DNA of 19,483 nt from JBCCFW01 sp039029535. Its GTDB lineage: Bacteria; Acidobacteriota; JBCCFW01. The stretch is taken from positions 1-19,483 of the forward strand of contig JBCCFW010000150.1 in assembly GCA_039029535.1 (NCBI GenBank), read 5' to 3'. The notes beneath the pieces are model-generated. The model saw nothing but the letters and a program-made list of their open reading frames with translations, did not search any database and was not told the origin of the DNA. Of the stretch, positions 13,088 to 19,483 are shown piece after piece. Each line of letters starts with the position of its first letter. Position 1 is the stretch's first letter. The position numbers and the translations under genes were made by a program.

Positions 13088-15376
13088 ATGAGCGTCGCCC
13101 CTCCGACCGACCCCGTGCTCCTGAGTCGCTACCTCCACGAGGCCCATGGTCTCTCGGGGGCCTTGCACCGGCTCTCCGGGGTCAACGAGAACTACCTCGT
13201 CGTGGGCGAGAAAGGCGAGCGCCACGTCCTCAAGGTGACGCCCGAGGACGTCTCCGACGAGATCCTCGACCTCGAGCGGGAGGCCACGGACTGCGTGGCG
13301 AGGGGCTACCTCGTGAACCTCGAGGTTCCTCAGCTCCTGCCCCCGCGGGACAGGGTGACGACCGAGCTGCGCGCGCGGCTCTTCCGCTTCATCGAGGGCA
13401 CGCCGCTGGGCGAGCTGCCGGAGATCGACGACCAGCTCCTCGACGACTTCGGCGAGCGCCTGGGCCGCATCTCGGCCGCGCTGCTCCACTGCGATCACCC
13501 GGAGGCCCGGCGGACTCACCGCTGGGACCTGGCCCGGGCCGACGAGTTGCGCTCGCTCATTCCCCTGGTGGCTCCCGAGCGCCGCGAGCTGCTCGAGGAG
13601 ATCTTCCACCAGCACGCCGCGCTCGTTCTCTCACGCTGGGGCGAGCTACCGAGGTCGCTCATTCACGGCGATCTCAACGACGAGAACCTGCTCGTCACCG
13701 ACGGCCGGCTGTCGGGCCTGCTCGACTTCGGTGACGTGCTCGAGGCGCCGACGATCTGCGAGCTGGCCATCGCCCTGGCCTATCTCATGCAGCATGTCGA
13801 CGAGCCGCTGGTGGCGGCGCTGCGGGTCGTCGAGAGTCATGACGGCCAGCGTCCGCTCGAGCTGCCGGAAGCCGAGGTGCTGTTCCCGCTCATCCGGACC
13901 CGCCTGGCGACGAGCGTGGTCATGGCCGCTGAGAAGCGGGCCGAGGGCTCGGAGCACGTCGGTCACTTCATCTCCGAGGAGCCGGCCTGGCGTCTTCTCG
14001 AGGAGCTGAGCATCTTCGATCCGGCGCGGATCCACGAGGCGCTCACCGAGGTGCTGGAGCATCCGGCGAGGATGCGTCCGGTGGTGGGTGACGACCTCCT
14101 GGTCGCCCGACGTCGTCACGTGGGTGCGTCCCTGTCGGTCTCGTACCGCGAGCCGCTGCGGGTGGTGCGGGGGCGTGGCCAGTACCTCATCGACGACGCG
14201 GGCCGACCCCATCTCGACCTCGTCAACAACGTCTGTCACGTGGGCCACTGTCATCCTCGGGTCGTCGAGGCGGGGCAGCGGCAGATGGCGCAGCTCAACA
14301 CCAACACCCGCTATCTCTACGACGGCCTGTCCGCCTACGCCGAGCGGCTGTGCTCGCTCTTGCCCGAACCGCTCGATACTTGCTTCCTGGTCTGCTCCGG
14401 CAGCGAGGCCAACGAGCTGGCGCTGCGCCTGGCGCGGACGCACGTCGGGGCGAAGGACGTCCTGGTCGCCGACTGCGCTTATCACGGCCACACGAGCACG
14501 CTCATCGAGCACTCGCCCTACAAGTTCCTCGGCCCGGGCGGGAGCCGCTGGCCCGAGCCGCACGTCCACCTCGTGCCGGTGCCCGACGGGTACCGCGGGC
14601 CGCACCGGGGTCACGACCTCGCGACGGGGCAGGCCTACGGAGACGAGGTCGGTCGCGTGCTCGACGAGATCGACCGCCCCGTCGCGGGCTTCCTCATCGA
14701 GTCCTTGCTCTCCTGTGGTGGTCAGGTCGTCCCGCCGCCGGGGTATCTCGAGCGGGCGTTCCAGCACGTGCGTGAGGCCGGGGGGCTCTGCATCGTCGAC
14801 GAGGTTCAGGTCGGCTTCGCGCGGATGGGCGAGACCTTCTGGGGCTTCGAGCTCCAGGACGTCGTGCCCGACATCGTGGTCATGGGCAAGCCCATCGGCA
14901 ATGGTCACCCCATGGCGGCGGTGGTCACCACGCGCGAGATCGCCGACTCCTTCGACAACGGGATGGAGTTCTTCTCGACCTTCGGCGGCAACCCGGTGTC
15001 CTGTGCCATCGGCATGGCGGTGCTCGACGTCATCGAGAGCGAAGGTCTCCAGGAGCACGCCCGTGAGCTCGGCGCCCACTTCCTCGAGGGCTTGCGTGAG
15101 CTGAAGGAGCGGCATCGCTTGATCGGCGACGTGCGTGGCGTGGGTCTGTTCCTCGGCGTTCAGCTCGAGCGGGAGGGAGACGACGGACCCGAGCCGGCTC
15201 CCCAAGAAGCCGCGGAGCTCATCGAGAGGGTACGAGAGCGGGCGATCCTGCTGTCGACCGACGGTCCGAAGCACGACGTGTTGAAGATCAAGCCCCCGAT
15301 GGTGCTCAACCGCCACGACGTGGACATGGTGCTGCGGGTCATGGACGAGGAGTTGGGGGCGATGGGAGGGAGTTGA
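13088..15376 (+). CDS. Fusion of APH-type small-molecule kinase and class III PLP-dependent phospho-lyase
   Basis: This 762-residue protein has two enzymes. Residues 1-335 are an aminoglycoside-phosphotransferase-fold kinase: nucleotide-binding segment VNENYLVVG and HVLKVTPE, catalytic loop HGDLNDEN (His193, Asp195, Asn200), and metal site LLDFGD (Asp223). Residues 340-762 are a class III aminotransferase-fold enzyme: VCSGSEANELALR, YHGHTSTL, CIVDEVQVGFARMG (Asp571), and PLP Lys601 in VMGKPIGNGHPM. The nearest known functions are the animal pair hydroxylysine kinase plus phosphohydroxylysine phospho-lyase and ethanolamine-phosphate phospho-lyase. By that analogy one polypeptide would phosphorylate an amino alcohol and then eliminate phosphate and ammonia. 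Which substrate is used is inference. The stop shares one base with the ATG of the Lys-rich protein gene. Confidence 0.88.
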   Translation: MSVAPPTDPVLLSRYLHEAHGLSGALHRLSGVNENYLVVGEKGERHVLKVTPEDVSDEILDLEREATDCVARGYLVNLEVPQLLPPRDRVTTELRARLFRFIEGTPLGELPEIDDQLLDDFGERLGRISAALLHCDHPEARRTHRWDLARADELRSLIPLVAPERRELLEEIFHQHAALVLSRWGELPRSLIHGDLNDENLLVTDGRLSGLLDFGDVLEAPTICELAIALAYLMQHVDEPLVAALRVVESHDGQRPLELPEAEVLFPLIRTRLATSVVMAAEKRAEGSEHVGHFISEEPAWRLLEELSIFDPARIHEALTEVLEHPARMRPVVGDDLLVARRRHVGASLSVSYREPLRVVRGRGQYLIDDAGRPHLDLVNNVCHVGHCHPRVVEAGQRQMAQLNTNTRYLYDGLSAYAERLCSLLPEPLDTCFLVCSGSEANELALRLARTHVGAKDVLVADCAYHGHTSTLIEHSPYKFLGPGGSRWPEPHVHLVPVPDGYRGPHRGHDLATGQAYGDEVGRVLDEIDRPVAGFLIESLLSCGGQVVPPPGYLERAFQHVREAGGLCIVDEVQVGFARMGETFWGFELQDVVPDIVVMGKPIGNGHPMAAVVTTREIADSFDNGMEFFSTFGGNPVSCAIGMAVLDVIESEGLQEHARELGAHFLEGLRELKERHRLIGDVRGVGLFLGVQLEREGDDGPEPAPQEAAELIERVRERAILLSTDGPKHDVLKIKPPMVLNRHDVDMVLRVMDEELGAMGGS

Positions 15377-16299
15377 TGGCCGCGAAGAAGAAGGCCGCGA
15401 AGAAGAAGGCCGCGAAGAAGAAGGCCGCGAAGAAGAAGGCCGCGAAGAAGAAGACCGCGAAGAAGAAGACCGCGAAGAAGAAGACCGCGAAGAAGAAGAC
15501 CGCGAAGAAGAAGACCGCGAAGAAGAAGACCGCGAAGAAGAAGACCGCGAAGAAGAAGACCGCGCGGCGGGCCCGCGCCCGGGAGCTGACGCTCCGACAG
15601 CTTCTCGCGGCCGTGCACGAGCGCTACGAGGAGCTGATTGATCACCCGGACGACAGCAAGCTCGGCCTCTACCTGGACTCGCGATTCGCTGAGGCCATCG
15701 CCGTGGGACGCTTGCTCCTGTGCTTTCCGGTCTCCGTGCGACGCAACTACGAGGTTCTGGCTCTCCTGGCCGAAGTGTCAGCCGACGTGGCAGATGGAGC
15801 CGACGACGTCGACTGCTACGATCACGCCAGGGCCTTCAAGTACTTGCAAGAGCACTCGGTGGACGCAGGCTTCACGTTGATCGTGTTCCCGGTCGTCGCT
15901 TGCCAGAAGCTCTGGAAATCGAAGTCGTACATCGGTTACGTGGAGGCCAGGAACTCCGAACGAGAGCGTCGCGAGTCACTGGGGCCCGATCAGGTGCTCT
16001 GGGCGGGCGACTGGGCGGTCGAGTTGCTGGTCGAGGCGGCCAAGGAGCAGACCAACGCGGTGTTCGGTGAGGCCGGCCAGAGATTCTTCGAGACAGAGGG
16101 GTTGTCCGGTCTCGTCGTGTCGGCGGCGGCCGACGGTGCCGTCGAGCTGCGGGCCTACCGTGACGGAGCGAGAGACCGACAGCGCGAGCGCGAGCTCGTC
16201 GTCGCAGAGCTGGCGGATGCCGCCCGGACGCTGGACCCCGTCCAGGTGCTCGAGCGACTTGGGCATGGCGACCTCATCGAGCCAGCGGAGCCTCTCTGA
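15376..16299 (+). CDS. Protein with histone H1-like Lys-rich N-terminal repeats and an unknown conserved domain
   Basis: The ATG at 15376 overlaps the preceding TGA (TGATG context), with GGGAGGGAG upstream, and gives 307 residues. After Met come five AAKKK and seven TAKKK pentads, then TARRARAR: a strongly basic, disordered tail of about 70 residues like the C-terminus of eukaryotic histone H1 and bacterial H1-like proteins, which bind DNA or RNA without sequence specificity. Residues from about 72 on form an unknown globular domain with LTLRQLLAAVHERYEEL, FAEAIAVGRLLLCFPV, DVDCYDHARAF, VLWAGDWAVELLVEAAKEQTNA (read here as separate blocks VLWAGDWAVE and AAKEQTNA) and a C-terminal RTLDPVQVLERLGHGDL. 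The same domain occurs in the gene at 18076 without the tail. I recognise no family and assign no function. Confidence 0.82.
   Translation: MAAKKKAAKKKAAKKKAAKKKAAKKKTAKKKTAKKKTAKKKTAKKKTAKKKTAKKKTAKKKTARRARARELTLRQLLAAVHERYEELIDHPDDSKLGLYLDSRFAEAIAVGRLLLCFPVSVRRNYEVLALLAEVSADVADGADDVDCYDHARAFKYLQEHSVDAGFTLIVFPVVACQKLWKSKSYIGYVEARNSERERRESLGPDQVLWAGDWAVELLVEAAKEQTNAVFGEAGQRFFETEGLSGLVVSAAADGAVELRAYRDGARDRQRERELVVAELADAARTLDPVQVLERLGHGDLIEPAEPL
15379..15558 (+). repeat. Twelve tandem copies of a 15-bp unit encoding (A/T)AKKK
   Basis: The unit is GCCGCGAAGAAGAAG in copies 1-5 and ACCGCGAAGAAGAAG in copies 6-12. Copies within each block are identical at DNA level, including third codon positions. 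This means recent expansion by slippage or unequal exchange. The unit length is a multiple of three, so copy-number change would lengthen or shorten the basic tail without a frameshift. Confidence 0.97.
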
Positions 16300-16311
16300 G
16301 CCGAGGCTCCG
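16286..16311. terminator. Hairpin between convergent genes, possible bidirectional terminator
   Basis: CGGAGCCTC (16286-16294) and GAGGCTCCG (16303-16311) are perfect 9-bp arms with an 8-base loop. The stop codon of the upstream gene (16297-16299) lies in the loop, and the stop of the convergent gene begins at 16312. There is no T-run on either side, so it may be only a weak terminator or a transcript-end stabiliser. Confidence 0.5.
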
Positions 16312-17970
16312 TCAGCGTTGGCGGGCCTTCGTGACGACCACCTTCGGAACCTCGAGCCCGAAGGCCTGACGCCAAGCTGCCTGGACCACGGCCTGCAGCG
16401 TCTCCTTCTTGATCCTCACGCCCTCGCACGAGCAAGAGAGGGTCTCTGGCCGTAGGCTCTCTGGCGGCCAGAGCTCGGCGAGCCTGAGCAGCACGTCGCT
16501 GGCGCTGTTCTCGCTGAGCGCGGTGGGGTGACCGCGATGGCACCAGGTGCCGTACACCTGGCGCACGTCGAGACGGCGATCGCGCACGAGCTGAACGGTC
16601 ACCCCACCTGCGACGTCGAGCTCGGCCGAGCTACGGAGCGAGCGACAGTCGGTGACGAGACGGTCCAGGCGCTCGAGATGCGGGCCCTTCGTGGGGCTGG
16701 CCGTTGGCCGGCCCTTCCGCCGCCTCCGACCGCTGGTCTCCGCCACGAGGTCGCGGTCGACGAGCGCGTCCGTGAGATCGGCTCCGTCGAGACTGACGTC
16801 CGTGAGTTGGATGGCGCGAAGCTGGGCGCCTCGCAAGTCGGCTCTGGAGAGGTCGACCTTGTCGAGGTGAGCTCCGATGAGCTGAGCGTCTCGCAGGTCG
16901 GCGCCTTTCAGGCTCACCCGCTCGAGCTTGACGAAGTTGAGGTTGGCTCGGCGAAGCGAGGCTCGTTCGAGATCGACGTCGAAGAGCTCGGCCCACTCGA
17001 GATCCGCATCGTCGAGTCGGACGCGCTTCATTCCGCAGGCGGTCACGCGGGCGGCGCGCAGCCGGGCCTCACGGAGATTGGAACCGGTGAAGTCTGCGGT
17101 GATGGAGCAGGGCCAGAACGCGCGCGAGCTGCGGCTGACGGTGGCCACGTCCGTCTCGGGTGTCACCACCGCCGGGGACAAACGAGCTCCGGTGAGGTCG
17201 GCCCGACGCAGTCGGCAGTCCTCGAGCCGCTGGAAGCTCGTGCCGGCGAGCTTCGCGCCGTCGAGCTGGACCCGCACGAGCCGACCGAGCGATCGATCGG
17301 TCAGCTCCGCACCGGTGAGATCCACGTCGATGAGCTCGAGCTCACTCAGGTCGGCCGAGCCCTGCAGTCGAGCGAGGAGCTCGTCGCGATCGGGACGTTC
17401 GCCGAGACCCTTTCGGTGCCGGCCGTCACGGGGAATGGGGAAGGAGGCCTTCTTCGCTGCGGCCTTCGACAACGACGCGAGCCGGACGAGGAGCGAGGGT
17501 CCGTCGAGCTCCTCCTGGCCTGGGAAGCGTGGATGGACCTCGACCCGGTAGCTACCGGGAGGCACTCGCACGTGCCGGCAGTCGGTGGACTCAGCAGCAC
17601 GTGGCGAGCGTGCTGCGAGAACCCAGTCCAGGCCGCTGGTCAGCGCCAGGCGGCCGTCAGGGAGATGGAGGACGTCGACGTGGCGCTCGGTCCAGGCGTG
17701 AGCCTCGGCCTCGGTCAACGGCCCGACGACGAGACGCACCGTGATCGTCTCCGGACGATCATCGAGGTCGACGTTGATGGCGAGGCCGGTGCCGGCGCTC
17801 GCGGGCCAGGCCGCGCTTCGCTCGGTGGGAGTTTCATGGTCCGCGCCGACCGAGATCAGGCCGAGGGAGCGAGCGCAGCTCGTGAGTCTTAGGTCTCGTC
17901 GGGCCTGGGCGCCCAGCCGCACGAGACCCGTGCCGCGCGACGTGGTCTTGCGGCGGGACTTCGCTGCCAT
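16312..17970 (-). CDS. Pentapeptide-repeat protein with unassigned N- and C-terminal domains
   Basis: The ATG at 17970 follows GGAGGAGAG; the product is 552 residues. It starts with a basic leader (MAAKSRRKTTSR). Residues 30-175 form an alpha/beta or beta domain ending VPPGSYRVEVHPRFPGQEEL, which I cannot name. Pentapeptide repeats of the A(D/N)LxX type fill about 205-272 and 290-412 (for example ADLTGARL, ADLEWAELFDVDLERASLRR read in short pieces ADLEWAEL and VDLERASL, and GADLRDAQL). The interruption near 273-290 contains FWPCSI. Such repeats form a right-handed quadrilateral beta helix; some mimic DNA and protect gyrase (Qnr, MfpA). A C-terminal domain of about 120 residues has a cysteine-rich SCSCEG motif and a final helix. 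It is divergent from the tail-less paralogue gene and convergent with the Lys-rich one, so it may belong functionally with both. Confidence 0.85.
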   Translation of the reverse strand: MAAKSRRKTTSRGTGLVRLGAQARRDLRLTSCARSLGLISVGADHETPTERSAAWPASAGTGLAINVDLDDRPETITVRLVVGPLTEAEAHAWTERHVDVLHLPDGRLALTSGLDWVLAARSPRAAESTDCRHVRVPPGSYRVEVHPRFPGQEELDGPSLLVRLASLSKAAAKKASFPIPRDGRHRKGLGERPDRDELLARLQGSADLSELELIDVDLTGAELTDRSLGRLVRVQLDGAKLAGTSFQRLEDCRLRRADLTGARLSPAVVTPETDVATVSRSSRAFWPCSITADFTGSNLREARLRAARVTACGMKRVRLDDADLEWAELFDVDLERASLRRANLNFVKLERVSLKGADLRDAQLIGAHLDKVDLSRADLRGAQLRAIQLTDVSLDGADLTDALVDRDLVAETSGRRRRKGRPTASPTKGPHLERLDRLVTDCRSLRSSAELDVAGGVTVQLVRDRRLDVRQVYGTWCHRGHPTALSENSASDVLLRLAELWPPESLRPETLSCSCEGVRIKKETLQAVVQAAWRQAFGLEVPKVVVTKARQR

Positions 17971-18075
17971 CTCTCCTCCAGTGAAGTAGGGTCCTCGGAC
18001 TTGGCACGCGCCATCGTGGCCGAAGGGGTGACGCTACCATGCGGGTCGCGGCCGTCGTGAGACGGAGGGAGAGGC

Positions 18076-18861
18076 ATGACGAAGGGAGCGAAGCAGGCTT
18101 GCCGTTGGTCCGCGACTGGAAGCCCTGTCGAGCGAGAGCTGACCACGCCGCAACGGCTCGAGGCCGTTCGCGAGCGCTACCGAACGCTGATCCGGCACTG
18201 CGACGAGGCGAGGCTGTCACTCGACACCTGGTCGCCCTTCGCCGAGGCCCTCGCCCTGGGGCGTCTCCTCCTGCACTTTCCGGTTGGCGTGCGACGAGAT
18301 CCCGAAGTGCTGGCCGAGCTGGCGACCACTGCGGGAGAGATGGCGGATGGTGTCGATGAAGTCGACTGTCACGAGCACTTCCGAGGGCTCGTGCACCTGA
18401 GAGACCACGCCGAGAGCATCGGTTTCACCCTGGTCGTTCATCCGGTCGGGAGCTACCAGGCGCTCTGGCAGAGTCGGGACTACCTCGGCGAGATCACGTC
18501 GCGAGTCGTCACCTGGCGACGCATCGAGGCTCCGACGGCCGACGACGATCTCGTGCTCTGGGCTGGCGACTGGGCGGTCGAGATCTTGATCGAGGCTGCT
18601 GAGGATCAGACCAACGCGAAGTTCTTGGCCGGCGCCGAGCGCTACTTCGTGAACGAGGGGAGCTCCGGCTTGGCCTTGTCTTCAGGGGCCGACGGCAGCG
18701 TGATCCTGCGGGTGCATGAGCAGGGCCACCGAGATCGAGCTCGTGAACGGCAGCTCACGAGCCTTCCAGAGCTGGCGGAGTCCGCGCGGGCGCTGGACCC
18801 CGTCGGGGCGCTCGTCTCGCTCGGACACGCCGACCTGCTCGAGCATCCCTCGCACTTGTAG
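18076..18861 (+). CDS. Paralogue of the 15376 gene, unknown conserved domain without the Lys-rich tail
   Basis: The ATG at 18076 follows GGAGGGAGAGG and gives 261 residues. The first 20 residues are mildly basic; from about residue 20 the sequence aligns without large gaps to residues 75-300 of the protein encoded at 15376. Shared blocks include FAEAxAxGRLLLxFPVxVRR, MADGVDEVDC (ADGADDVDC in the other), GFTLVVHPV (GFTLIVFPV), VLWAGDWAVE (identical), EDQTNAKF (EQTNAVF) and ARALDPVGALVSLGHADLL. By eye, identity is close to half. Conserved Trp, Asp and Cys positions hint at a functional site, but I know no family. The intergenic region to the pentapeptide-repeat gene is 105 bases and holds divergent control signals. 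Confidence 0.82.
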   Translation: MTKGAKQACRWSATGSPVERELTTPQRLEAVRERYRTLIRHCDEARLSLDTWSPFAEALALGRLLLHFPVGVRRDPEVLAELATTAGEMADGVDEVDCHEHFRGLVHLRDHAESIGFTLVVHPVGSYQALWQSRDYLGEITSRVVTWRRIEAPTADDDLVLWAGDWAVEILIEAAEDQTNAKFLAGAERYFVNEGSSGLALSSGADGSVILRVHEQGHRDRARERQLTSLPELAESARALDPVGALVSLGHADLLEHPSHL

Positions 18862-18947
18862 GCCATCACGTGCGCGAACCCGATGTATCGCCTTGCAATG
18901 ACGGTGCAGCCTTCGCTCTGGTCACGGGTTGAGTCCTCGTGCCAGAA

Positions 18948-18997
18948 GAGGCCCAACGGGCGTCTCCGCACGCTGGGCCTCGGCTCGTGCCGAGCCG
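18948..18997. terminator. Two consecutive GC-rich hairpins between convergent genes
   Basis: GAGGCCCA (18948-18955) pairs with TGGGCCTC (18974-18981), with an internal GCGT/ACGC pair. Immediately after, CGGCTCG (18981-18987) pairs with CGAGCCG (18991-18997) around a 3-base loop. They lie in the 186-base gap between the 18861 stop and the 19050 end of the minus-strand gene, where a bidirectional terminator is expected. No U-tract follows. Confidence 0.5.
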
Positions 18998-19047
18998 GTC
19001 GCTACTCCAGTCGCCTCACGAGCATGAAGGCCGGGTCCCTGTTCTCT

Positions 19048-19215
19048 CTACGCACTCAGACGCGAGAGCGCCACCAGGACCAGGGCCAGGGCCAGTAGGA
19101 AAGCCGTGGCCCAGGCCAGGGTCGTCACGGGTCCAGGCTGGGCAACCACCAGCGGAGGACGAGGCGGCCAAGGGGACAAGACGCGGCGAAGGAACAGCGC
19201 TAGCAGGTAACGCAT
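19048..19215 (-). CDS. Small single-helix membrane protein, 55 residues
   Basis: On the minus strand an ATG at 19215 opens a 55-codon frame ending in TAG at 19048-19050. The product starts MRYLLALFLRR, continues through a Pro-rich segment (SPWPPRPPLVV), and has one long hydrophobic helix at about 31-50 (TTLAWATAFLLALALVLVAL) followed by Ser-Arg. A GGAG lies about nine bases before the start. A clean membrane helix with a basic N-terminus, in a region where other frames give only low-complexity Pro/Gly/Ala sequence, supports a real gene, but there is no family match. Function unknown. Confidence 0.5.
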   Translation of the reverse strand: MRYLLALFLRRVLSPWPPRPPLVVAQPGPVTTLAWATAFLLALALVLVALSRLSA

Positions 19216-19289
19216 GGGCGGAAACTCCGTCTGGCCGTAGCCAGGTGAATCGGTCGTGAATCGTCGGGAACTCGCCGGGAGCTTGACTA

Positions 19290-19310
19290 CAGCAACTGGC
19301 TAGGTTGCTG
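19290..19310. repeat. 7-bp inverted repeat in the right-end intergenic region
   Basis: CAGCAAC (19290-19296) and GTTGCTG (19304-19310) flank a 7-base spacer. It lies upstream of the small membrane-protein gene (minus strand) in non-coding sequence of lower GC content, so it could be an operator. Apart from this repeat and the hairpin further right, I see nothing definable in 19216-19483. Confidence 0.35.
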
Positions 19311-19391
19311 AACTCTCGACGAGAACTAGGATTCACCCACGGCGGAATGCCAGTCAACTAAATCCGAGCTGACGATGGCTAGAGAAAAGAA

Positions 19392-19425
19392 GAAGCCCTG
19401 GCGTCGCTGGGACGGCCAGGGCTTC
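19392..19425 (-). terminator. Probable intrinsic terminator of a minus-strand gene beyond the right edge
   Basis: GAAGCCCTGGC (19392-19402) and GCCAGGGCTTC (19415-19425) form a perfect 11-bp stem with a 12-base loop. Read on the minus strand, the stem is followed at once by TTCTTTTCTC, a T-rich tail typical of rho-independent termination; on the plus strand no T-run follows. The gene it would serve lies mostly or wholly beyond 19483. Confidence 0.65.
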
Positions 19426-19483
19426 GGGCGCCGGTAGAGGTAGCCGCCTCCCCGTGCGCAGGACGATTCACGGAGTGTCTCCG

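Noticed and set aside
13646..15316. Minus-strand frame of 556 codons opposite the kinase/lyase gene
   Set aside because: The plus strand carries intact HGD, DFG-like and PLP-Lys motifs; the antisense frame shows none.
15379..15558. CRISPR array
   Set aside because: Repeats are contiguous 15-bp coding units with no spacers.
16528..17892. Plus-strand frame of 454 codons opposite the pentapeptide-repeat gene
   Set aside because: Its apparent periodicity mirrors the repeats on the other strand; the minus-strand reading gives canonical A(D/N)LxX repeats and a good ribosome site.
19016..19357. Minus-strand frame of 113 codons
   Set aside because: Pro/Gly/Ser low-complexity product; the overlapping 55-codon frame with a membrane helix is more convincing.
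19438..19483. tRNA or other structured RNA at the right edge (CGGAG-TGT-CTCCG hairpin)
   Set aside because: No T-loop, no CCA end and no recognisable RNA family signature; too little sequence is visible.

Overview
The window is a stretch of strongly GC-rich bacterial chromosome with dense, mostly short-gapped genes and no rRNA, tRNA, phage or recognisable transposase gene. A lysine/alanine-rich histone H1-like tail, a GntR-led ABC operon with an extra exported protein, a kinase/PLP-lyase fusion and many proteins of unknown family suggest a large-genome lineage such as Myxococcota or Planctomycetota. That assignment is inference; nothing here fixes the taxon.

Layout. (1) 1-422: the end of a membrane-anchored protein. 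(2) 467-5496: a five-gene operon behind a TTGACG/CATATT promoter whose -10 lies inside a long palindrome of the form GGTG-N16-CACC. It encodes an exported protein, a YtrA-type GntR regulator, an ABC ATPase, a permease, and a permease fused to a large probably extracytoplasmic helical domain. The last four genes overlap or almost touch. (3) 5498-6487, minus strand: a stand-alone receiver protein and a VOC/glyoxalase-fold protein. (4) 6595-9384, plus strand: an XRE-cupin regulator divergent from the VOC gene, an aldo/keto-reductase-fold protein lacking catalytic Lys and His, a TraB/GumN-like lipoprotein, and an RNA 2',3'-cyclic phosphodiesterase (ThpR/LigT). (5) 9474-9651: a 178-bp imperfect palindrome with perfect 16-bp ends, directly upstream of a full-length ada gene. 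The ada 3' end overlaps a convergent gene for a four-helix membrane protein. (6) 11418-13034: a pseudo-receiver/PAS protein and a class I glutamine amidotransferase. (7) 13088-16299: a sugar-kinase-like/PLP phospho-lyase fusion, overlapping by one base a gene whose product carries twelve 5-residue Lys-rich repeats in front of an unknown domain. (8) 16312-18861: a divergent pair, a pentapeptide-repeat protein on minus and, on plus, a second copy of the unknown domain without the Lys-rich tail. (9) 18862-19483: paired GC-rich hairpins, a 55-codon single-helix membrane protein gene on minus, and a terminator-like hairpin for a minus-strand gene beyond the right edge.

Two parts stand out. The first is 15376-18861: two paralogues of an unrecognised roughly 230-residue domain flank a pentapeptide-repeat protein with unassigned N- and C-terminal domains, and one paralogue carries a DNA-binding-type tail. 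The second is the palindromic element in front of ada. In addition, four plus-strand genes (starts 6595, 7209, 12363, 13088) have a -10-like hexamer exactly six bases before the ATG and no Shine-Dalgarno, which points to leaderless transcripts.
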